Shown here: positions 17,974 through 29,611 of the stretch, piece by piece | How positions within the stretch are numbered: position 1 is the stretch's first letter | How the letters are laid out: each line of letters begins with the position of its first letter | Source: Pseudooceanicola aestuarii | Lineage (GTDB): Bacteria > Pseudomonadota > Alphaproteobacteria > Rhodobacterales > Rhodobacteraceae | Direction: 5' to 3' | NCBI RefSeq assembly: GCF_010614805.1 | Contig: NZ_JAAFZC010000001.1 | Coordinates: forward strand, 797,501-861,500 | Length of the DNA stretch: 64,000 nt | Notes under the pieces: model-generated | Told to the model about the DNA's origin: nothing | Seen by the model: only the letters and a program-made list of their open reading frames with translations | Database searches by the model: none | Made by a program: the position numbers and the translations under genes

Positions 17974-18960
17974 TCAGACCCTTTCGATGATCTTGTCGCC
18001 GAACAGGCCCTGAGGCCGGAAGACGAGGAAAAGAAGCGCCAGCACATAGGCAAACCAGTTCTCCGTCGCGCCGCCGACCAGCGGGCCGATGGCGAATTCG
18101 AACAGCTTCTCGCCCACGCCGATGATCAGCCCGCCCACGATGGCACCGGGGATGGAGGTAAATCCGCCCAGCATAAGAACCGGCAGCGCCTTCAGCGCGA
18201 TCAGCGACAGGGAGAACTGGACCCCGGATTTGGTGCCCCACATGATCCCCGCGACCAGCGCGACAAACCCGGCGATGGACCAGACCAGCACCCAGATGAA
18301 GTTCAGCGAGATGCCCACAGACAGCGCCGCCTGGTGATCATCGGCCACGGCGCGCATGGCCCGGCCCTGTTTGGTGTATTGGCTGAACAGCATCAGCGCG
18401 GCGACGAGGACGATGGCGATCACGGTCGCCCAGATATCCAGATTGTCGATGAAGAACCCGTAGCCGAAGATCTCGAACGTGGCCTCGTCGATCCACAGGT
18501 TGATGCCCTGCGGCAGGCCCACATCCATCTTCTTGATGTCCGCGCCCCACATCAGGTCGCCCAGACCTTCCATGAAATAGGCGAGACCGATGGTGGCCAT
18601 GAACAGGATGATGGGCTCCTGATTGACCAGATGCTTCATGATCAGCGTGTTCACCAGCCAGGCCAGCCCGACCATCACCACCGCCGTCAGCAAGATCCCC
18701 AGCAGGGCGGGCACGTGCCAGCCGAAATGGTGGATCTCGGTGCCGAAGATCGCATTGATCAGATGGGCAAAGGGCACCTGCCCCTCCATGATCCCCACCA
18801 GGGTCAGCGCGGCGAACAGCGCCATGACCCCCTGGGCGTAGTTGAACACGCCCGAGGCCTTGAAGATCAGGACAAAGCCCAGCGCCACCAGCGAATAGAG
18901 CACCCCGGCCATCAGGCCGTTCAGGAAGACCTCCATCGCAAAGACCAATTGTTCAGGCAT
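17974..18960 (-). CDS. ABC transporter permease, LivH type
   Basis: A 328-residue permease of the LivH family. It begins with LVFAMEVFLNGLMAGVLYSL-type helices and the GVFNYAQGVMALF segment, and carries the coupling motif RAMRAVADDHQAALSVGI near residue 205 and GGFTSIPGAIVGGLIIGVGE near the end. It lies between the LivG-type ATPase and LivM, the standard order for this transporter class. Confidence 0.94.
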   Translation of the reverse strand: MPEQLVFAMEVFLNGLMAGVLYSLVALGFVLIFKASGVFNYAQGVMALFAALTLVGIMEGQVPFAHLINAIFGTEIHHFGWHVPALLGILLTAVVMVGLAWLVNTLIMKHLVNQEPIILFMATIGLAYFMEGLGDLMWGADIKKMDVGLPQGINLWIDEATFEIFGYGFFIDNLDIWATVIAIVLVAALMLFSQYTKQGRAMRAVADDHQAALSVGISLNFIWVLVWSIAGFVALVAGIMWGTKSGVQFSLSLIALKALPVLMLGGFTSIPGAIVGGLIIGVGEKLFEFAIGPLVGGATENWFAYVLALLFLVFRPQGLFGDKIIERV

Positions 18961-19001
18961 TGTGCCGCTCCCCCCCTGATTGCGCGTTGTCGGGACGTTG
19001 G

Positions 19002-19820
19002 TCAGTCATGGGCCACCCCCAGGTAGGCGTCGATCACCGCCTGGTTGGCGCGCACCTCGTCGGGGGTGCCGTCGCCGATCTTCTTGCCGTAATCCATCAC
19101 CACGACGCGGTCGGAGATATCCATGACCACGCCCATGTCGTGTTCGATCAGCGCGATGGTCGTGCCGAATTCGTCGTTCACATCGAGGATAAAGCGGCTC
19201 ATGTCCTCCTTTTCCTCCACATTCATGCCGGCCATCGGCTCATCCAGAAGCAGAAGGGACGGTTCGGCGGCCAGCGCGCGGGCCAGCTCCACCCGTTTCT
19301 TCAACCCGTAGGGCAGGCGCGACACCGGCGTCTTGCGGATGCTTTGGATTTCCAGGAAGTCGATGACCTTTTCCACAACCTCGCGGTTGGCGGTTTCTTC
19401 CCGCTCCGCCGCGCCGCGCCACAGCGCCTGTTGCAGAATGTTGGATTTCATGTAGTTCAGTCGCCCGGTCATCACATTGTCCAGAACCGACATGCCCTCG
19501 AACAGGGCGATGTTCTGGAACGTACGCGCGATGCCCTGGCGCGCCACTTCATAGGGTTTCATCGGCGGGCGCTTGCTGCCCTTGTAGAGAACCGCGCCCT
19601 CCTGCGGGATGTAGAACCCTGAAATGACGTTCAGCATGGACGACTTGCCCGCGCCGTTCGGCCCGATGATGGCGCGGATTTCGCCTTGCCGGATGTCAAA
19701 GGAGATATCCTTGATCGCCACCACGCCGCCGAACCGCAGGGTGATGTTCTGCATCTCCATCACCACCGCGCCGATCTTGCGGCCATCGGCGGTCACGTAG
19801 CCTTCGCTCTGGTCCGGCAT
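19002..19820 (-). CDS. ABC transporter ATP-binding protein, LivG type
   Basis: A 272-residue ATPase with Walker A GPNGAGKSS, a LivG-type signature region (RLPYGLKKRVELARAL, where the usual SGG is replaced by PYG) and Walker B LLLLDEPMAGM. The ending ALIEHDMGVVMDISDRVVVMDYG is typical of LivG. The start at 19820 is chosen because AGGGGGCGAC precedes it. An in-frame ATG at 19853 would overlap the upstream ligase stop by 4 nt but lacks a ribosome site. Confidence 0.92.
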   Translation of the reverse strand: MPDQSEGYVTADGRKIGAVVMEMQNITLRFGGVVAIKDISFDIRQGEIRAIIGPNGAGKSSMLNVISGFYIPQEGAVLYKGSKRPPMKPYEVARQGIARTFQNIALFEGMSVLDNVMTGRLNYMKSNILQQALWRGAAEREETANREVVEKVIDFLEIQSIRKTPVSRLPYGLKKRVELARALAAEPSLLLLDEPMAGMNVEEKEDMSRFILDVNDEFGTTIALIEHDMGVVMDISDRVVVMDYGKKIGDGTPDEVRANQAVIDAYLGVAHD

Positions 19821-19849
19821 GTCGCCCCCTGTCTGTGCTGCAAGCCCCG

Positions 19850-21826
<1,977 letters not shown>

Positions 21827-22027
21827 ATCTGTTTCCTCCCTTTGCGCCGGGGTGCGGGGCGTCCCTCCTCAAAGACAGCCCGCCAGCGATCCCACAGGTG
21901 TGGCGCCCGACCTTTTCGGGAAGATTTCCGAAACCTAACGAATTGTAACAGTCGCGGCGGCGGGGCATTCGACCTTTCCTGAACGGCCAGTCCGGGCTAG
22001 CCATATCCGACAGGAGGAGACAGACCC

Positions 22028-23938
22028 GTGCCCGTGACCCGCACCGCGCCGCCCTATTCCCTGGTGACCGCCGGGCTGAACCTGATCCAGCAGGGGATGT
22101 CAGTCTATGACGACGACCTGCGGCTGGTGATGTGCAACCGTCCGTTCCGCACCATGTTCCACCTGCCCGCCCCCCTGACCCGCCCCGGCGCCCGGTTCGA
22201 AGACACGATCCGCCATCAATGCGAGGTCGGTGAATACGGCCCGATCGATGATATCGAGGCCAGCGTGCGCCTGCGCGTCGAACAGGCCCGCGCCTTTCGG
22301 CCGCATTACATGGAGCGCACCCGCGCCAATGGCCGGGTGATCAGCGTCGAGGGCGCGCCGCTGCCGCAGGGCGGATGGGTCACCGTCTATACCGACATCA
22401 CCGACACCCAACGACAGGAACGCCTGCTGCGCGCACGGTCCGAGGAATTGTCGGACCAGCTGCTGACCCGCGCAGAACAGCTGGCCGCCGCCAACCGCGA
22501 GTTGCAGGCCACTAATGCCGCGTTGGAAGAGGCCCGGCAGGAACTGACGGAGATGGAGGCCCGCACCCGCCTGACGACGGAGATGATGCCGGCCCATATC
22601 GCCCATATCTCCGGCGCGCTGGTCTATACCTTCTCCAACGGGCGGCTGAACATGATCATGCCGGGGCGGCCGTCGAACATCATCGGGATGCATATCGCCG
22701 AGGTTCTGGGCCAGCAGGCATTCCAGGCCGTCCGCCCCTATATCGAGGCGGCGCTGGCCGGGCGCTCCTCCGTGTTCGAATTCTCCGACGAAGCCAGCGG
22801 CCGCCGCATCCGCACCGCCAAGACACCGGACAATCACGGCGGCGTCTACATCCTGTCCATGGACGTGACCGAGGAAACCCAGACCCGCGCAGCCCTGCAA
22901 CAGACCCGCCGCCGGGAACTGGCGGCGCAGGTCACGTCGGGGATGGCGCATGATTTCTCCAACCTGTTGACCATCATCCTGGGTCTGCAATCGCAGCTGG
23001 CCAGGATGGACCTGCCGGGCCGGGCCCCGGCGCTGGTCTCGGCCACGCAGGGGGCGGCGAAACGCGGGGGCGTGTTGCTGAACCGGATCGCCGACATGAC
23101 CAGCGGGCGGGATCACCAGCCCGCGGCCACCGATTGGGTGCAGTTCCTGGACGATATCCGCACCCTTGCGGCCTCTGCGCTTGGTGACAACATCACCCTG
23201 CATATCGAGGACGGAATCGGCGCGGCAAAACTGTGGCTGGACGCCGGGATGCTACAGGACAGTTTGCTGAACCTGGTGCTGAACGCCCGTGACGCCATCG
23301 GCCCCGCACGCGGCCGGATCACGCTGCGCGCCTCCCCCCGGCGCGACACCTGGATCGAAGTGCAAGTCACCGATACCGGACCGGGATTTTCCGCCGAGGC
23401 GCTGGCCCGCGGCCTGGACCCGTTCTTCACCACCAAGGGCGGCGAAGGCTCCGGCCTGGGGCTGTCGATGGTCTACGACATGACGCAGCGCGCCGGGGGG
23501 CGGATGCGGCTGGACAATCCGCCGGGCCGGGGCGCGCAGGTGACGCTGCACCTGCCCTGGCGACATGTCCCCGAAGCCATCGCCCAGGGCCTTGTCCTGC
23601 TGGTGGAGGACAGCCCCGACCTGCGCCAGTCCATCCGCGACATGCTGCGCGAGATCGGCCACCCGGTGATCGAGGCGACCTCGACCGAGGAGGCCCTGAC
23701 CCTGACCGCCGAGGTGCCCGGCCTGTCGATGATCCTGTCGGACCTGACGCTGGAGGGCACGCAGACAGGGATCGACCTGTTCGACAACCTGCCCGCCGAT
23801 GCCCCGCCCTGTTTCATGATGACCTCGCTGCGCCGCGACCATCCGATGCACCGTGACGCCATCGCCCGCGGGCCGGTGCTGCAAAAGCCCTTTGACCTGG
23901 CCGCCCTGGCCGCCTTCCTGTCGGCCGAAGATCCATGA
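22028..23938 (+). CDS. Hybrid sensor histidine kinase (PAS-PAS-HisKA-HATPase-REC)
   Basis: A 636-residue soluble sensor: PAS domain (about 10-130), coiled coil (about 130-185), a second PAS-like domain (about 190-295), the phospho-acceptor helix with His308 in SGMAHDFSNLL, an ATPase domain with NLVLNARDA (N box), TDTGPGFS and GSGLGLSMVYD, and a receiver domain (about 525-636) with the acceptor Asp572. There is no membrane segment, so the signal is sensed in the cytoplasm. The GTG start follows GGAGGAGACAGACCC. It overlaps the next gene by 4 nt and diverges from the ligase/ABC operon. Confidence 0.93.
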   Translation: MPVTRTAPPYSLVTAGLNLIQQGMSVYDDDLRLVMCNRPFRTMFHLPAPLTRPGARFEDTIRHQCEVGEYGPIDDIEASVRLRVEQARAFRPHYMERTRANGRVISVEGAPLPQGGWVTVYTDITDTQRQERLLRARSEELSDQLLTRAEQLAAANRELQATNAALEEARQELTEMEARTRLTTEMMPAHIAHISGALVYTFSNGRLNMIMPGRPSNIIGMHIAEVLGQQAFQAVRPYIEAALAGRSSVFEFSDEASGRRIRTAKTPDNHGGVYILSMDVTEETQTRAALQQTRRRELAAQVTSGMAHDFSNLLTIILGLQSQLARMDLPGRAPALVSATQGAAKRGGVLLNRIADMTSGRDHQPAATDWVQFLDDIRTLAASALGDNITLHIEDGIGAAKLWLDAGMLQDSLLNLVLNARDAIGPARGRITLRASPRRDTWIEVQVTDTGPGFSAEALARGLDPFFTTKGGEGSGLGLSMVYDMTQRAGGRMRLDNPPGRGAQVTLHLPWRHVPEAIAQGLVLLVEDSPDLRQSIRDMLREIGHPVIEATSTEEALTLTAEVPGLSMILSDLTLEGTQTGIDLFDNLPADAPPCFMMTSLRRDHPMHRDAIARGPVLQKPFDLAALAAFLSAEDP

Positions 23939-24639
23939 CCGCCACCGCCCTTGTCACCATCCTGGACGACGAACCGGAGATCCGCGCCATCCTGGCCGCC
24001 GCGCTGGAAGATGCCGGCTTCCGCACGCTGGGATTCTCCCGCGCGACGGAATTCGAGGCGGCGCTGAAGAACCTGACGCCGGATGTCTGTCTGGTGGATC
24101 TGTCCCTGCCCGACCGCGACGGGCTGACGCTGGTGCACCGGCTGGCGCTGGAGAAAGGCGCGGCGGTAATCATCATCTCGGGGCGGGGCCAGGTGCAGGA
24201 CCGCGTCACCGGGCTGGAACTGGGAGCGGATGATTACATCATCAAACCCTTCGATCCGGCCGAGGTCGTGGCCCGTGTCCGCGCCCGCCTGCGCCGCGAC
24301 CGCCCCGCCACCAACGTCGGGATGACCGCGCGGTTCACCGGCTGGACGGCGCATTTCGACCGTTTCGCGCTGGAGGATCCGACCGGCGCGGAAACCCCTT
24401 TTTCCCATGCGGAGGGGGAGGTGCTGCGCCTGTTCCTCGAACGGCCCAAGCGCCTGATTTCCCGCCCGATGATGCAGGAGACGCTGGGCGGCGCGGCAGG
24501 AGAGAGCTTTGACCGCGCGATGGATGTGCGGATCTCGCGGTTGCGGACCAAGCTGCGCGAAGACCCCAAGAACCCCCGGCTGATCAAGACGATCTACGGC
24601 GCGGGCTATATCTTTGTCGGCGATGTGGAGTGGGACTGA
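23935..24639 (+). CDS. Two-component response regulator, OmpR/PhoB type
   Basis: A 234-residue regulator with an N-terminal receiver domain (acceptor Asp55 in VDLSLPDRDG, Thr/Ser position IIISGRG, Lys in IIKPFDP) and a C-terminal winged-helix DNA-binding domain (RAMDVRISRLRTKLREDP, YGAGYIF). It starts within the stop of the hybrid kinase (ATGA overlap), so the pair is translationally coupled and should work together. The obvious candidate target is the divergent transporter/ligase operon. Confidence 0.94.
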   Translation: MTATALVTILDDEPEIRAILAAALEDAGFRTLGFSRATEFEAALKNLTPDVCLVDLSLPDRDGLTLVHRLALEKGAAVIIISGRGQVQDRVTGLELGADDYIIKPFDPAEVVARVRARLRRDRPATNVGMTARFTGWTAHFDRFALEDPTGAETPFSHAEGEVLRLFLERPKRLISRPMMQETLGGAAGESFDRAMDVRISRLRTKLREDPKNPRLIKTIYGAGYIFVGDVEWD

Positions 24640-24651
24640 CCGGCGGCGGGG

Positions 24652-25296
24652 CTACTCGGTCGGCGCGGCGATGCGCAGCTCCGGGTCGGGCGCATAGCGG
24701 GTGACGTGCACCTCCTGCGGGCGGGTCACGCTGGCCAGCGGCGACACAGGCGCCTGAAAACCGCTGCGCGCATGGATCAGCACTTGCCCGGTCTGCGGAT
24801 CCGTCCATACCGTTTCCTGCTGGGCCAGGGTGCCGCCCGCGCCCGGCAGATCCGATTGCGTGGTAAAGGAAAACCGCAGCAGCTGGCGCCCGCCAATATC
24901 CTCGGGCCCGGCGCAGACGGGATTGGCAAGGTTCGCGCGCCGCTCCGCCAGGCGGCCCCGCAAGGCGCGAGGCGACGGCTCCGGCAGGGATTGCACCGCT
25001 GGAGTCCAGGGGCCGTCGGGGCTCGGGCCGGTCCAGCGGCGATCGTCATACACCAGCATGTGCAGGCCGCTGCCACGCTCCGTCGTGATCGCGCGCTGCG
25101 GCGTCTGGGTGATGGTGTCGAAGACCCGCATCACCTGCCCCTCGCGGGTCATCACCTGGGTCTCGCTGCGGTACGGCCCACGCTGCAACGGATCCAGCGG
25201 GCCGTCGAACAGCGCCTGCACCTGGGCCATACAAGGGTCCGCCATGGCGGGCGTGGCGGAAAGCGCGGTCAGAAAGATCAGGATTCGCAGCAACAT
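24652..25296 (-). CDS. Periplasmic protein of unknown function
   Basis: A 214-residue protein with a clear signal peptide (LLRILIFLTALSATPAMA, cleavage after residue about 19). The mature part is rich in beta-strand patterns and has cysteines at DPCMAQ and NPVCAGPE that could form a disulfide. I do not recognise a domain. It is convergent with the response regulator (12 nt between stops) and stands alone. Confidence 0.75.
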   Translation of the reverse strand: MLLRILIFLTALSATPAMADPCMAQVQALFDGPLDPLQRGPYRSETQVMTREGQVMRVFDTITQTPQRAITTERGSGLHMLVYDDRRWTGPSPDGPWTPAVQSLPEPSPRALRGRLAERRANLANPVCAGPEDIGGRQLLRFSFTTQSDLPGAGGTLAQQETVWTDPQTGQVLIHARSGFQAPVSPLASVTRPQEVHVTRYAPDPELRIAAPTE

Positions 25297-25474
25297 CGCG
25301 TCAATCTTCCCGAAACCCTGGCCCGTGTCGAGCGTCCCGTGCCGCGACCTTCGCCCCGCGCCGATCCTTGCCCTGACGCCACATTCCTGACCCGCGACGT
25401 CATCAACCGCGCAATCACTGGAAGTTCGCTCCGAAAACCCCTATTTTCTGCGCCAGCGAGAAAGGAAACGAGCC

Positions 25475-26290
25475 TTGAACCAGGAACACCGCGGCCGCAT
25501 GACCCGAGACGGCATTCGCATCCATGACCCGGCGGATTTCGCCGGAATGCACGCAGCCGGGAAACTGGCCGCCGAGATCCTAGACGAGATCGCGCCCCAG
25601 GTCTTTCCCGGCCAATCCACGGCCGAGCTGGACCGCTTGATCGAGGCGCATGTCACCCGCGCCGGCGCCACCTCGGCCACGATCGGCTACAAGGGGTACA
25701 AGCACGCCTCCTGCATCAGCGTGAACCATGTCGTCTGCCACGGCATCCCCGGCGACAAGAAGCTGAAGGACGGTGATATCCTGAACATCGATGTTACGGT
25801 GATCGTGGATGGCTGGTTCGGCGACAGCTCGCGCATGTATGTCGCCGGCAAGCTGCCCCGCAAGGCGGAGCGGCTGATCCAGATCACCCATGATGCTCTC
25901 ATGGTCGGGATCGAGGCGGTGAAACCCGGCAACACTTTCGGCGACATCGGCCACGCCATCCAGACCTTCGTCGAAGGCCATCGCATGTCCGTGGTGCGCG
26001 ATTTCTGCGGGCACGGGCTGGGCCGGGTGTTCCACGCGCCGCCCAACGTGCTGCATTATGGCCGCCCCGGCACCGCCTCCGTGCTGGAGGAAGGCATGTT
26101 CTTCACGATCGAACCGATGGTGAATCTGGGGCGCCCGGAAACCAAGGTACTGGCAGACGACTGGACCGCCGTGACCCGCGACAAGTCGCTGTCGGCCCAG
26201 TTCGAACATTCCATCGGTGTCACCGCCAACGGGTTCGAGATCTTCACGCTGTCGCCCGCCGGCAAGTTCCATCCGACCTACGAGACCTGA
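25475..26290 (+). CDS. map: Methionine aminopeptidase, type I
   Basis: Removes the initiator methionine from new proteins. The 271-residue protein carries all five metal ligands of the family: the two aspartates in NIDVTVIVDGWFGDSS, the histidine in CGHGLGRVFH, and glutamates in FTIEPM and QFEHS. The start is taken as the TTG at 25475, which has AAAGGAAACGAGCC upstream; an ATG at 25499 would give a protein 8 residues shorter that is also complete. Confidence 0.97.
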   Translation: MNQEHRGRMTRDGIRIHDPADFAGMHAAGKLAAEILDEIAPQVFPGQSTAELDRLIEAHVTRAGATSATIGYKGYKHASCISVNHVVCHGIPGDKKLKDGDILNIDVTVIVDGWFGDSSRMYVAGKLPRKAERLIQITHDALMVGIEAVKPGNTFGDIGHAIQTFVEGHRMSVVRDFCGHGLGRVFHAPPNVLHYGRPGTASVLEEGMFFTIEPMVNLGRPETKVLADDWTAVTRDKSLSAQFEHSIGVTANGFEIFTLSPAGKFHPTYET

Positions 26291-26359
26291 AACCACCACT
26301 CCGACACGGCGCGGGACCGGGGTCGTGCACTTTCCGCACCGACGACGCGGTGCGCCGCT

Positions 26360-26920
26360 CTAGGGTGCCGCGCGCAGGAAGTTGATGCGCGTGTCGCCAA
26401 ATTGGCGGGTATCCAGGATCTGCCACCCCTCCGGCGGGGTGACGGGGGCGCTGTCCTCCCAAACGACAAGGGCGGTGTCGGCGACCCAGCCCTGCCCCAA
26501 TGCCGAGGCAAGGGCGCGTTCCCCCAGCCCCTTGCCATAGGGCGGATCGAGGAACACCAGATCGGCGGCACCCGGCGCGGTCGGCAGGCGGGTCGCGTTG
26601 GCGCGCATCAGGCGGGTCTCCGCCGCGATGTCGAGCAGAGCGATATTCTCCCGCAGCAGGCGCCCCGCAAGGCGCCCGTCATCGACCAGCGTGACATGCG
26701 CCGCGCCGCGCGACAGCGCCTCGATCCCAAGAGCACCGGTCCCGGCAAACAGGTCAAGGACGCGGGCGCCCGCAACCGGATCGCCGAACCGGCCACCGGT
26801 AAGGATGGAAAACAGGCTTTCGCGGACACGGTCGGTGGTGGGGCGCAGATGCGCGCCCGCGTCGCCCTTTCCCAGCGTGGCCAGCCTGCGCCCGCGAAAT
26901 CGTCCGGCAACGATGCGCAT
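26360..26920 (-). CDS. rsmD: 16S rRNA (guanine966-N2)-methyltransferase
   Basis: RsmD methylates G966 of 16S rRNA in the assembling 30S subunit. The 186-residue protein has the AdoMet-binding LDLFAGTGALGIEALSRGA motif and the catalytic DPPYGKG motif of N6/N2 methyltransferases, and starts with the typical MRIVAGRFRGRRL. It is translationally coupled to the upstream flavoprotein by a TGATG junction. Confidence 0.96.
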   Translation of the reverse strand: MRIVAGRFRGRRLATLGKGDAGAHLRPTTDRVRESLFSILTGGRFGDPVAGARVLDLFAGTGALGIEALSRGAAHVTLVDDGRLAGRLLRENIALLDIAAETRLMRANATRLPTAPGAADLVFLDPPYGKGLGERALASALGQGWVADTALVVWEDSAPVTPPEGWQILDTRQFGDTRINFLRAAP

Positions 26921-28128
26921 CAGGCGGTCAACAATTGCTTGACCGGTATCGCAGTGTCGGCGACACGCGCGGCAGCCGGGGATTTCCCTTGCTCGATCAG
27001 ACGCTTGCCCACCATGTAGGCGCGCGGATCATTCATCGCATCCACCGCGATCAGACGCGGCCCCCGGAAATACCAATGCGACCGGGCCTCCCCCTCGCCG
27101 GGGCGGATGACAATGTGATCAGCGCCGGTGTTCAGTCCCGCGATCTGCAATTTCACATCGTATTGATCGGACCAGAACCAAGGCGTCGGCAGATATTGCC
27201 GGTCCGCACCCAGGATGTTGTCGGCAACCGTTTCGGCCATGTCGATGGCGTTCTGCACGCTTTCCAGCCGCAGCCGTGCGCCCTGCCACGGGAAGGAGGC
27301 GCAATCCCCCGCCGCCCAGATCCCGGGCGCGGAACAGCGCCCCTGCGCGTCGCAGGCGATGCCGTTGTCCAGCGTCAGGCCGGCGGCCTCCGCCAGCGCC
27401 GTATCGGGCGCGATCCCTGCGCCGACGATGACGAAATCCACCGCCAGTTCCGTGCCATCCGACAGGACCGCGCCCGACACCTCGCCATCGCCGGTCAGCC
27501 GGTCCAGGCCGATGCCCTCCCGCAGGTCGACACCATGGCGGCGGTGCAGATCACGGAAGAAATCCGATGTTTCGGGCGCGGCGACCCGTTGCAGGATGCG
27601 GTCCGCCATCTCGACCAGCGTGACATGCAGACCGCGCTGTGCCGCAACCGCCGCGGCCTCCAACCCGATGTAGCCGCCGCCGACGATCAGCACCCGCGCG
27701 CCTTTGGCGAAGCGCGGCGCCATGGCATCCACATCGGCCAACCCGCGCACGCAGAACACGCCACCCAACGCCCCGCCGATGGCGGCGGGCAGGCGGCGCG
27801 GCACGGATCCGGTGGTCAGCACCAGCTCGTCATAGGACACCGGCGCGCCGTCGACGGTCAGCCGGCGCGCCACCGGGTCGATGGCCCGCACCGCCGCGCC
27901 GGTGCGAAGGGTGATCCCCTTTTCGCCGTAGAACTCCGCCGGGCGCAGGTACAGGCGGTCTTCGGCCATCTCTCCCAGCAGGTATTTCTTGGACAAGGGG
28001 GGGCGCTGATAGGGGGGCACCGCCTCGGCGCAGAACAGGGTGATTTCCCCGTCAAAGCCGCCCGCGCGCAGCCGCGCCACGACCGATGCCCCGGCCTGCC
28101 CGCCGCCCACCACTGCAACATGTGTCAT
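26920..28128 (-). CDS. FAD-dependent NAD(P)H oxidoreductase, ferredoxin/rubredoxin reductase type
   Basis: A 402-residue flavoprotein with two dinucleotide-binding motifs (VVGGGQAGASV at the N-terminus for FAD, LIVGGGYIGLEAA near residue 150 for NAD(P)H), the second FAD signature IWAAGDCASFP, and a C-terminal reductase domain with LQIAGL and WYFRG-type segments. This is the architecture of putidaredoxin or benzoate-dioxygenase-type reductases. No ferredoxin or oxygenase gene is adjacent, so the partner is unknown. The ATG at 28128 gives the standard N-terminus; it is divergent from the peroxiredoxin. Confidence 0.9.
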   Translation of the reverse strand: MTHVAVVGGGQAGASVVARLRAGGFDGEITLFCAEAVPPYQRPPLSKKYLLGEMAEDRLYLRPAEFYGEKGITLRTGAAVRAIDPVARRLTVDGAPVSYDELVLTTGSVPRRLPAAIGGALGGVFCVRGLADVDAMAPRFAKGARVLIVGGGYIGLEAAAVAAQRGLHVTLVEMADRILQRVAAPETSDFFRDLHRRHGVDLREGIGLDRLTGDGEVSGAVLSDGTELAVDFVIVGAGIAPDTALAEAAGLTLDNGIACDAQGRCSAPGIWAAGDCASFPWQGARLRLESVQNAIDMAETVADNILGADRQYLPTPWFWSDQYDVKLQIAGLNTGADHIVIRPGEGEARSHWYFRGPRLIAVDAMNDPRAYMVGKRLIEQGKSPAAARVADTAIPVKQLLTA

Positions 28129-28215
28129 CGCCCGATGCCTCCCGGTCATTGTTCTGCACCGGGCAGACGCTATATCCATCTGCGTGCCAATGGCAATTCA
28201 GCGACAGGAAGAGAC

Positions 28216-28704
28216 ATGACAATCAATCAAGGCGACAAGCTGCCCGATGCCACCCTTTTACAGATGACGGCCGACGGCCCCGCCCCGGTCAAGCTGGCCG
28301 ACAAGGTCGCGGGCCGCAAGGTGGTGATCTTCGGGCTTCCGGGCGCCTATACCGGCACTTGCAGCACAGCGCATGTGCCCAGCTTCATCCGCACCAAAGG
28401 CGATTTCGACGCCAAGGGCGTGGACGAGATCATCTGCGTTTCCGTCAACGACCCCTTCGTCATGGGCGCCTGGGCGGACAGCACCGGCGCGGGCGAGGCC
28501 GGGTTGACGTTCCTGGGCGATCCGCAGGCCGAATTCACCAAGGCCGCCGGGCTGGACTTTTCTGCTCCGCCCGCCGGGCTGATCGACAGGTCGCGCCGTT
28601 TCGCCATGCTGGTGGAGGACGGCACCGTGACCGTCCTGAACATCGAGGAAAACCCCGGCATCTGCGAGGTTTCCGCGGGTGAGGGGTTGCTGGCCTCGAT
28701 GTAG
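28216..28704 (+). CDS. Peroxiredoxin, Prx5 type
   Basis: Reduces peroxides with a reactive cysteine. The 162-residue protein has the peroxidatic Cys49 in LPGAYTGTCSTAHVP and a second cysteine (about 150, NPGICEVS) that could resolve the disulfide. The usual PGAFTPTCS proline is replaced by glycine. Length and motif match the glutaredoxin-dependent Prx5 group. AGGAAGAGAC precedes the ATG. A terminator follows 80 nt downstream. Confidence 0.94.
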   Translation: MTINQGDKLPDATLLQMTADGPAPVKLADKVAGRKVVIFGLPGAYTGTCSTAHVPSFIRTKGDFDAKGVDEIICVSVNDPFVMGAWADSTGAGEAGLTFLGDPQAEFTKAAGLDFSAPPAGLIDRSRRFAMLVEDGTVTVLNIEENPGICEVSAGEGLLASM

Positions 28705-28783
28705 GCACAGGCCTCCATGCAGGATTTGGAAACGGGCCGGAGGCGCAGTCCTTCGGCCCAAGGCCCTTCGCCATCCGCAAACG

Positions 28784-28815
28784 AAAACCGGGACGCCCAA
28801 GGCATCCCGGTTTTT
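28784..28815. terminator. Bidirectional rho-independent terminator
   Basis: The arms AAAACCGGGA (28784-28793) and TCCCGGTTTT (28805-28814) pair perfectly, giving a U-run on both strands. It ends the peroxiredoxin transcript and can also stop the minus-strand phosphatase transcript. Confidence 0.88.
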
Positions 28816-28893
28816 GCGTGTTGTGGACGCGTCTACCCCTTGCATCCCTACCGGGTGGATTCTGTGTCCGAACCTCTCCCCTGTCAAAACGAT

Positions 28894-28907
28894 ACCTGTA
28901 TACGGGT
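28894..28907. promoter_or_regulatory. Putative GntR-type operator, downstream copy
   Basis: ACCTGTATACGGGT is a near-palindrome sharing the core CCTGTATAC with the site at 29612 in front of the GntR gene. It lies 40 nt beyond the stop of the phosphatase gene, so the phosphatase is bracketed by the two copies. Confidence 0.4.
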
Positions 28908-28947
28908 GAGCCGGTCAATCAATTTCATGATACGAAAGTCTGACACC

Positions 28948-29514
28948 TTACCTTGCGGCAGCCTGGCGGGTGGTCAGCTCCTCGGCATAGGCGATCAGCC
29001 AGTCCTCCTGGGCGGAGTTCTCCACCGCTTCGGGAAAATCCTGCCGCAGGCGCGCGATGGCGGCAAGAGCAGGCAGCCCGGCCTCGATCAGGATCATCGC
29101 GGTCAGAACGCCGCTGCGCCCGGCGCCGTATTGGCAGGCGCAGGCGAAGGTGCCGCCCTGAGCCAACAGGCTGTGCAGCGCCGGTGACAGATCCCGCCAG
29201 CGCGTCATGAACGCCGTCCCCGGAGTGGAGAAATCGGGGATCGACAAGAATTCCAGTGCGACCCCGCGCGATTGGGCGACCCATTGCACATCGGCAAAGG
29301 CGCCGGCGGGCAATTCATCTTCTTCCGCCAGGATCACCATCCGCGCAACGCCGCGTTCCGCCAGCGCCGCCATAGTTTCGCCCAATTGCTCTGGGCTGAT
29401 ATAGGCGCTGCCCTCAACACCAATCTCAAGCCCCGGAAATCCGGACATAATACAGGCCCCACCCCCTGGATAGTCTATCGAAGCCCGCAGGGCTGTCCCG
29501 TCAATCATGCTCAT
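28948..29514 (-). CDS. PTP-like protein tyrosine/dual-specificity phosphatase
   Basis: A 188-residue cytoplasmic protein with the cysteine-phosphatase signature CQYGAGR (Cx5R, Cys about 127 to Arg about 133) followed by SG, and an upstream IPDFSTP segment (about 92-98) whose aspartate could be the general acid. This arrangement is that of PTP/DSP-fold enzymes. It is divergent from a GntR regulator. The start is uncertain: ATG at 29514 or 29508 have weak ribosome sites, and the ATG at 29448 (MSGFPGLEIG) begins closer to the fold. Confidence 0.82.
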   Translation of the reverse strand: MSMIDGTALRASIDYPGGGACIMSGFPGLEIGVEGSAYISPEQLGETMAALAERGVARMVILAEEDELPAGAFADVQWVAQSRGVALEFLSIPDFSTPGTAFMTRWRDLSPALHSLLAQGGTFACACQYGAGRSGVLTAMILIEAGLPALAAIARLRQDFPEAVENSAQEDWLIAYAEELTTRQAAAR

Positions 29515-29611
29515 CTACGTTTTTCCGCTTACAACCGAAGCTCCGAGCGTGGCGGCTTCCCTCACCCGGAGCATGCATATACCTAAACCAGATCAGCCCC
29601 GGTTAAAGCGC

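Noticed and set aside
16789..19026. A 745-codon plus-strand open frame opposite livM-livH
   Set aside because: It is antisense to two clear permeases, has a low-complexity translation rich in Asp, His, Gln and Arg, and shows no ribosome site or motif.
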